DNA of 37,003 nt, taken from positions 1 to 37,003 of the forward strand of contig MPUH01000747.1 in the NCBI GenBank assembly GCA_001970955.1, written 5' to 3'. The position numbers and the translations under genes are program-made. Of the stretch, positions 35,207 to 37,003 are shown piece by piece (position 1 is the stretch's first letter; the number at the start of each line of letters is the position of its first letter). The notes beneath the pieces are model-generated. The model was not told where the DNA came from and searched no databases. It saw only the letters and a program-made list of their open reading frames with translations. The DNA is from Stentor coeruleus (lineage: Eukaryota; Ciliophora; Heterotrichea; Heterotrichida; Stentoridae).

Positions 35207-36967
35207 GCATTAAACTTCTTGAATTTTATATGAGTTAATTATCAAGATCAATCTGTTCTATAAAACCTGAAAAACGATTAAAAAACCTTACCAGAAAGTT
35301 TTATTATAAATATTACAAAAGATAACTTTCCAAATTAAAGTATTTCTGCATACAAATTATCCAATATAAGCTCGAATTATATAATTAGGGACAAATAAAT
35401 TTTCCTGTTTATAAGATTAATTTGGTGAGAAATACAGAATATTTACTTATTCAAACCAAAAACACCTGGTTTTTAAGGTAAATAAAAGTTCTTTAATATA
35501 ATAATAACTTTATTTATGATTTTCTAATTATGATATTAGTATATTATATATAATTACAAATATAATTAAAAGATAATAGCTTAGTTATTAGGGTGAATTG
35601 TGATGAGATTGATTTTAAAAGTTTCATATTTATAAATATTATATTTAAAGCAAAGATAAAAATTCTTATAAGCAGACATTTATGCCACTTTTATAGTAAA
35701 AATAGTTATAATGTTTTAGAGTTGTTTTTGATGTGATAGAATTTTATTTACTTTTCGAATGAATTTAGAATAAAGCCTTTAATAAAAAAAAATACTTAAA
35801 GAAAACATAAAATGTTGTTATTTTATTATTTGATAAAAACTAAATTAAGATATTTATAAACGATTTAGTTATTAGGAACATAAAATAACTTTTATTAGGT
35901 AAATAAATTCATTGTTTTCATAAAAAACTTCGATATTAACTAATTTTTGTAGACTATTTTATTCGTTAGTTTAACTGTTTTATTTATATATGAGTTAGTA
36001 ATAAATTATTTTTTGTTAAAAACTAATATATTAGATTTTTAGTTAGTATTTTATTAATTTTTTATTGTATAGACAAAATATAAACATTTTAATTTTGTAT
36101 GCTAGAATGCATAATTATATAGGAAAATTAAGAAGATATTAAATAGATAATATGATTTATATAAACAAGATAAAGTAAGAAGAAATTAAAAGGCATAGAT
36201 AATTTTCTAGATGCAGATTTTAAAATTAAAATAATTATAAAAGCAAAATATAAACTGACAAGGATAGTATTAAAATAATAAGTTCACAAGTTTTTATAAA
36301 TAAAATCTTAAGTTTCAAAAAAAACCAAAAATTTTACAATGCAAAGAATGAATATAGTATGAAAAAAAACTAAAATTTGATAAATGATTTCTCCCAAATA
36401 CCAAAATGTTAATCTAATACTATAAAATGTGAATTAAACAAAATAGTTATAATGTGAACGAAAATGTAATATATCCTTATAAAATATATTTAATACTAGA
36501 AGCTTATATACCTTTAAAAAGATTGGCATAATTAAATAATATAGAAAAGAAAAGAGATTTATTTTGTTAATAGCTTTTAAATATCATCCAATCTTTATAT
36601 AATAAAAAATTCACTTTATTTCTATGAAAAAAATAACTATTGTTTGATTTAGGTTAAAATAGTAGTGAATATTTAAGAATCTACATAGGAAGGTTATAGA
36701 AAAAGTATTAAGGCTTGAAATTGAATATTAATTTATATATGTGTGTGGTATAATTATCTATTATAATTAAAATATCTTCAAATAAAAAAATCAAAAATTT
36801 GGTAACATCCAAGTTATTTTATAACAATATTATATCTAATCATATCACTACATTACAAACTCATATTTAAAAACCTTAAACTATACCCAAATAAAATCAT
36901 TTATCAACAAAATCTCAACCTTATTTTCCTAACATCCTTAATATTACTACTATTCTAATCACTAAAA
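35207..36967. other. Very AT-rich non-coding stretch
   Basis: About 1.76 kb of DNA with few G or C bases and stops in every frame. There is no tRNA-like element, telomeric repeat or long repeat. The last 150 bases become A/C-rich with almost no G, the pattern seen before plus-strand start codons elsewhere in the window. Confidence 0.55.
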
Positions 36968-37003
36968 ATGATGCTCATTTCCAATAACCGATCTTTCAAG
37001 CTC
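36968..37003 (+). CDS. Start of a gene running off the right edge
   Basis: Two consecutive ATGs (36968 and 36971) open a frame of 12 codons to the window end, reading MMLISNNRSFKL. The upstream context (CACTAAAA-ATG after about 150 nt of A/C-rich, G-poor DNA) matches other plus-strand starts here. Too little is present to name it. Confidence 0.4.
   Translation, partial: MMLISNNRSFKL

Noticed and set aside
1-37003. Alternative genetic code (TAA/TAG=Gln or TGA=Trp) for the whole window
   Set aside because: All long genes stay open with TGG for Trp and end cleanly at TAA, TAG or TGA; only the decayed M16 and remnant regions show internal stops.
1-37003. tRNA or rRNA genes, CRISPR arrays, transposases, telomere repeats
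   Set aside because: No cloverleaf-like T-arm/anticodon pattern, no spaced repeats, no transposase motifs and no telomeric arrays were seen by eye; a covariance-model search was not possible here.

Overview
The window looks like macronuclear DNA of a heterotrich ciliate with the standard genetic code, most likely Stentor coeruleus or a close relative. Three things point there. (1) The DNA is AT-rich, with short eukaryotic genes packed on both strands. (2) Five spliceosomal introns can be placed exactly by reading-frame continuity and protein homology. All are 15 nt, all are GT...TAG and all have A at position 10. (3) Long ORFs such as the 904-residue kinase encode every Trp with TGG and stop at TAA or TAG, and one gene stops at TGA. 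This argues against the Blepharisma code (TGA=Trp) and against Tetrahymena/Paramecium-type codes.

Layout. 600-4675: CTF8 (-) and a membrane-anchored aspartic protease (+) diverge from a 26-bp gap, followed by a hypothetical protein (+), mitochondrial bS6m (-) and a Ser/Pro-rich protein (-). 5366-9377: a CacyBP/SIP-type CS+SGS protein (+) and a four-CNB, probably myristoylated PKG (-). 9989-16685: a C2-domain protein and a giant coiled-coil protein, tandem on +. 16723-20514: a bacterial-type D-Ala-D-Ala carboxypeptidase (S11, -), an eIF4E-family protein (-) and a second coiled-coil protein (+). 20648-26429: a Rab11-type GTPase (-), a one-TM protein (-), a dually acylated-looking unknown (+) and a C2orf81-like protein (-). 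27413-30994: ELMO-domain protein (-), ankyrin-like protein (+), proteasome alpha PSMA1 (-) and an MFS transporter (+); these carry all five introns. 31000-37003 is gene-poor. It holds a clear decayed M16 peptidase (MPP-beta/bc1 core type) pseudogene, one small hypothetical gene, a possible frameshifted ORF and the first codons of a gene at the right edge.

Assembly caveat. At eight single-N positions (26, 284, 5861, 14633, 23528, 28554, 30879, 31081) the sequence before the N is repeated after it, exactly or with a few differences. These look like unmerged contig ends (possibly two alleles), not biology. They split one 1813-residue coiled-coil gene in two, insert a false 46-codon duplication into CACYBP, and break the ankyrin-like and MFS genes. 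Removing one copy restores an open frame in every coding case.

The genes are mostly housekeeping and signalling functions with no operon-like logic. I found no convincing new multi-gene system. The most interesting signals are the M16 pseudogene (five in-frame stops, no indel over 162 codons), an otubain-like remnant, the fixed intron architecture, patchy GC-skew reversals inside genes, and the bacterial-type carboxypeptidase.
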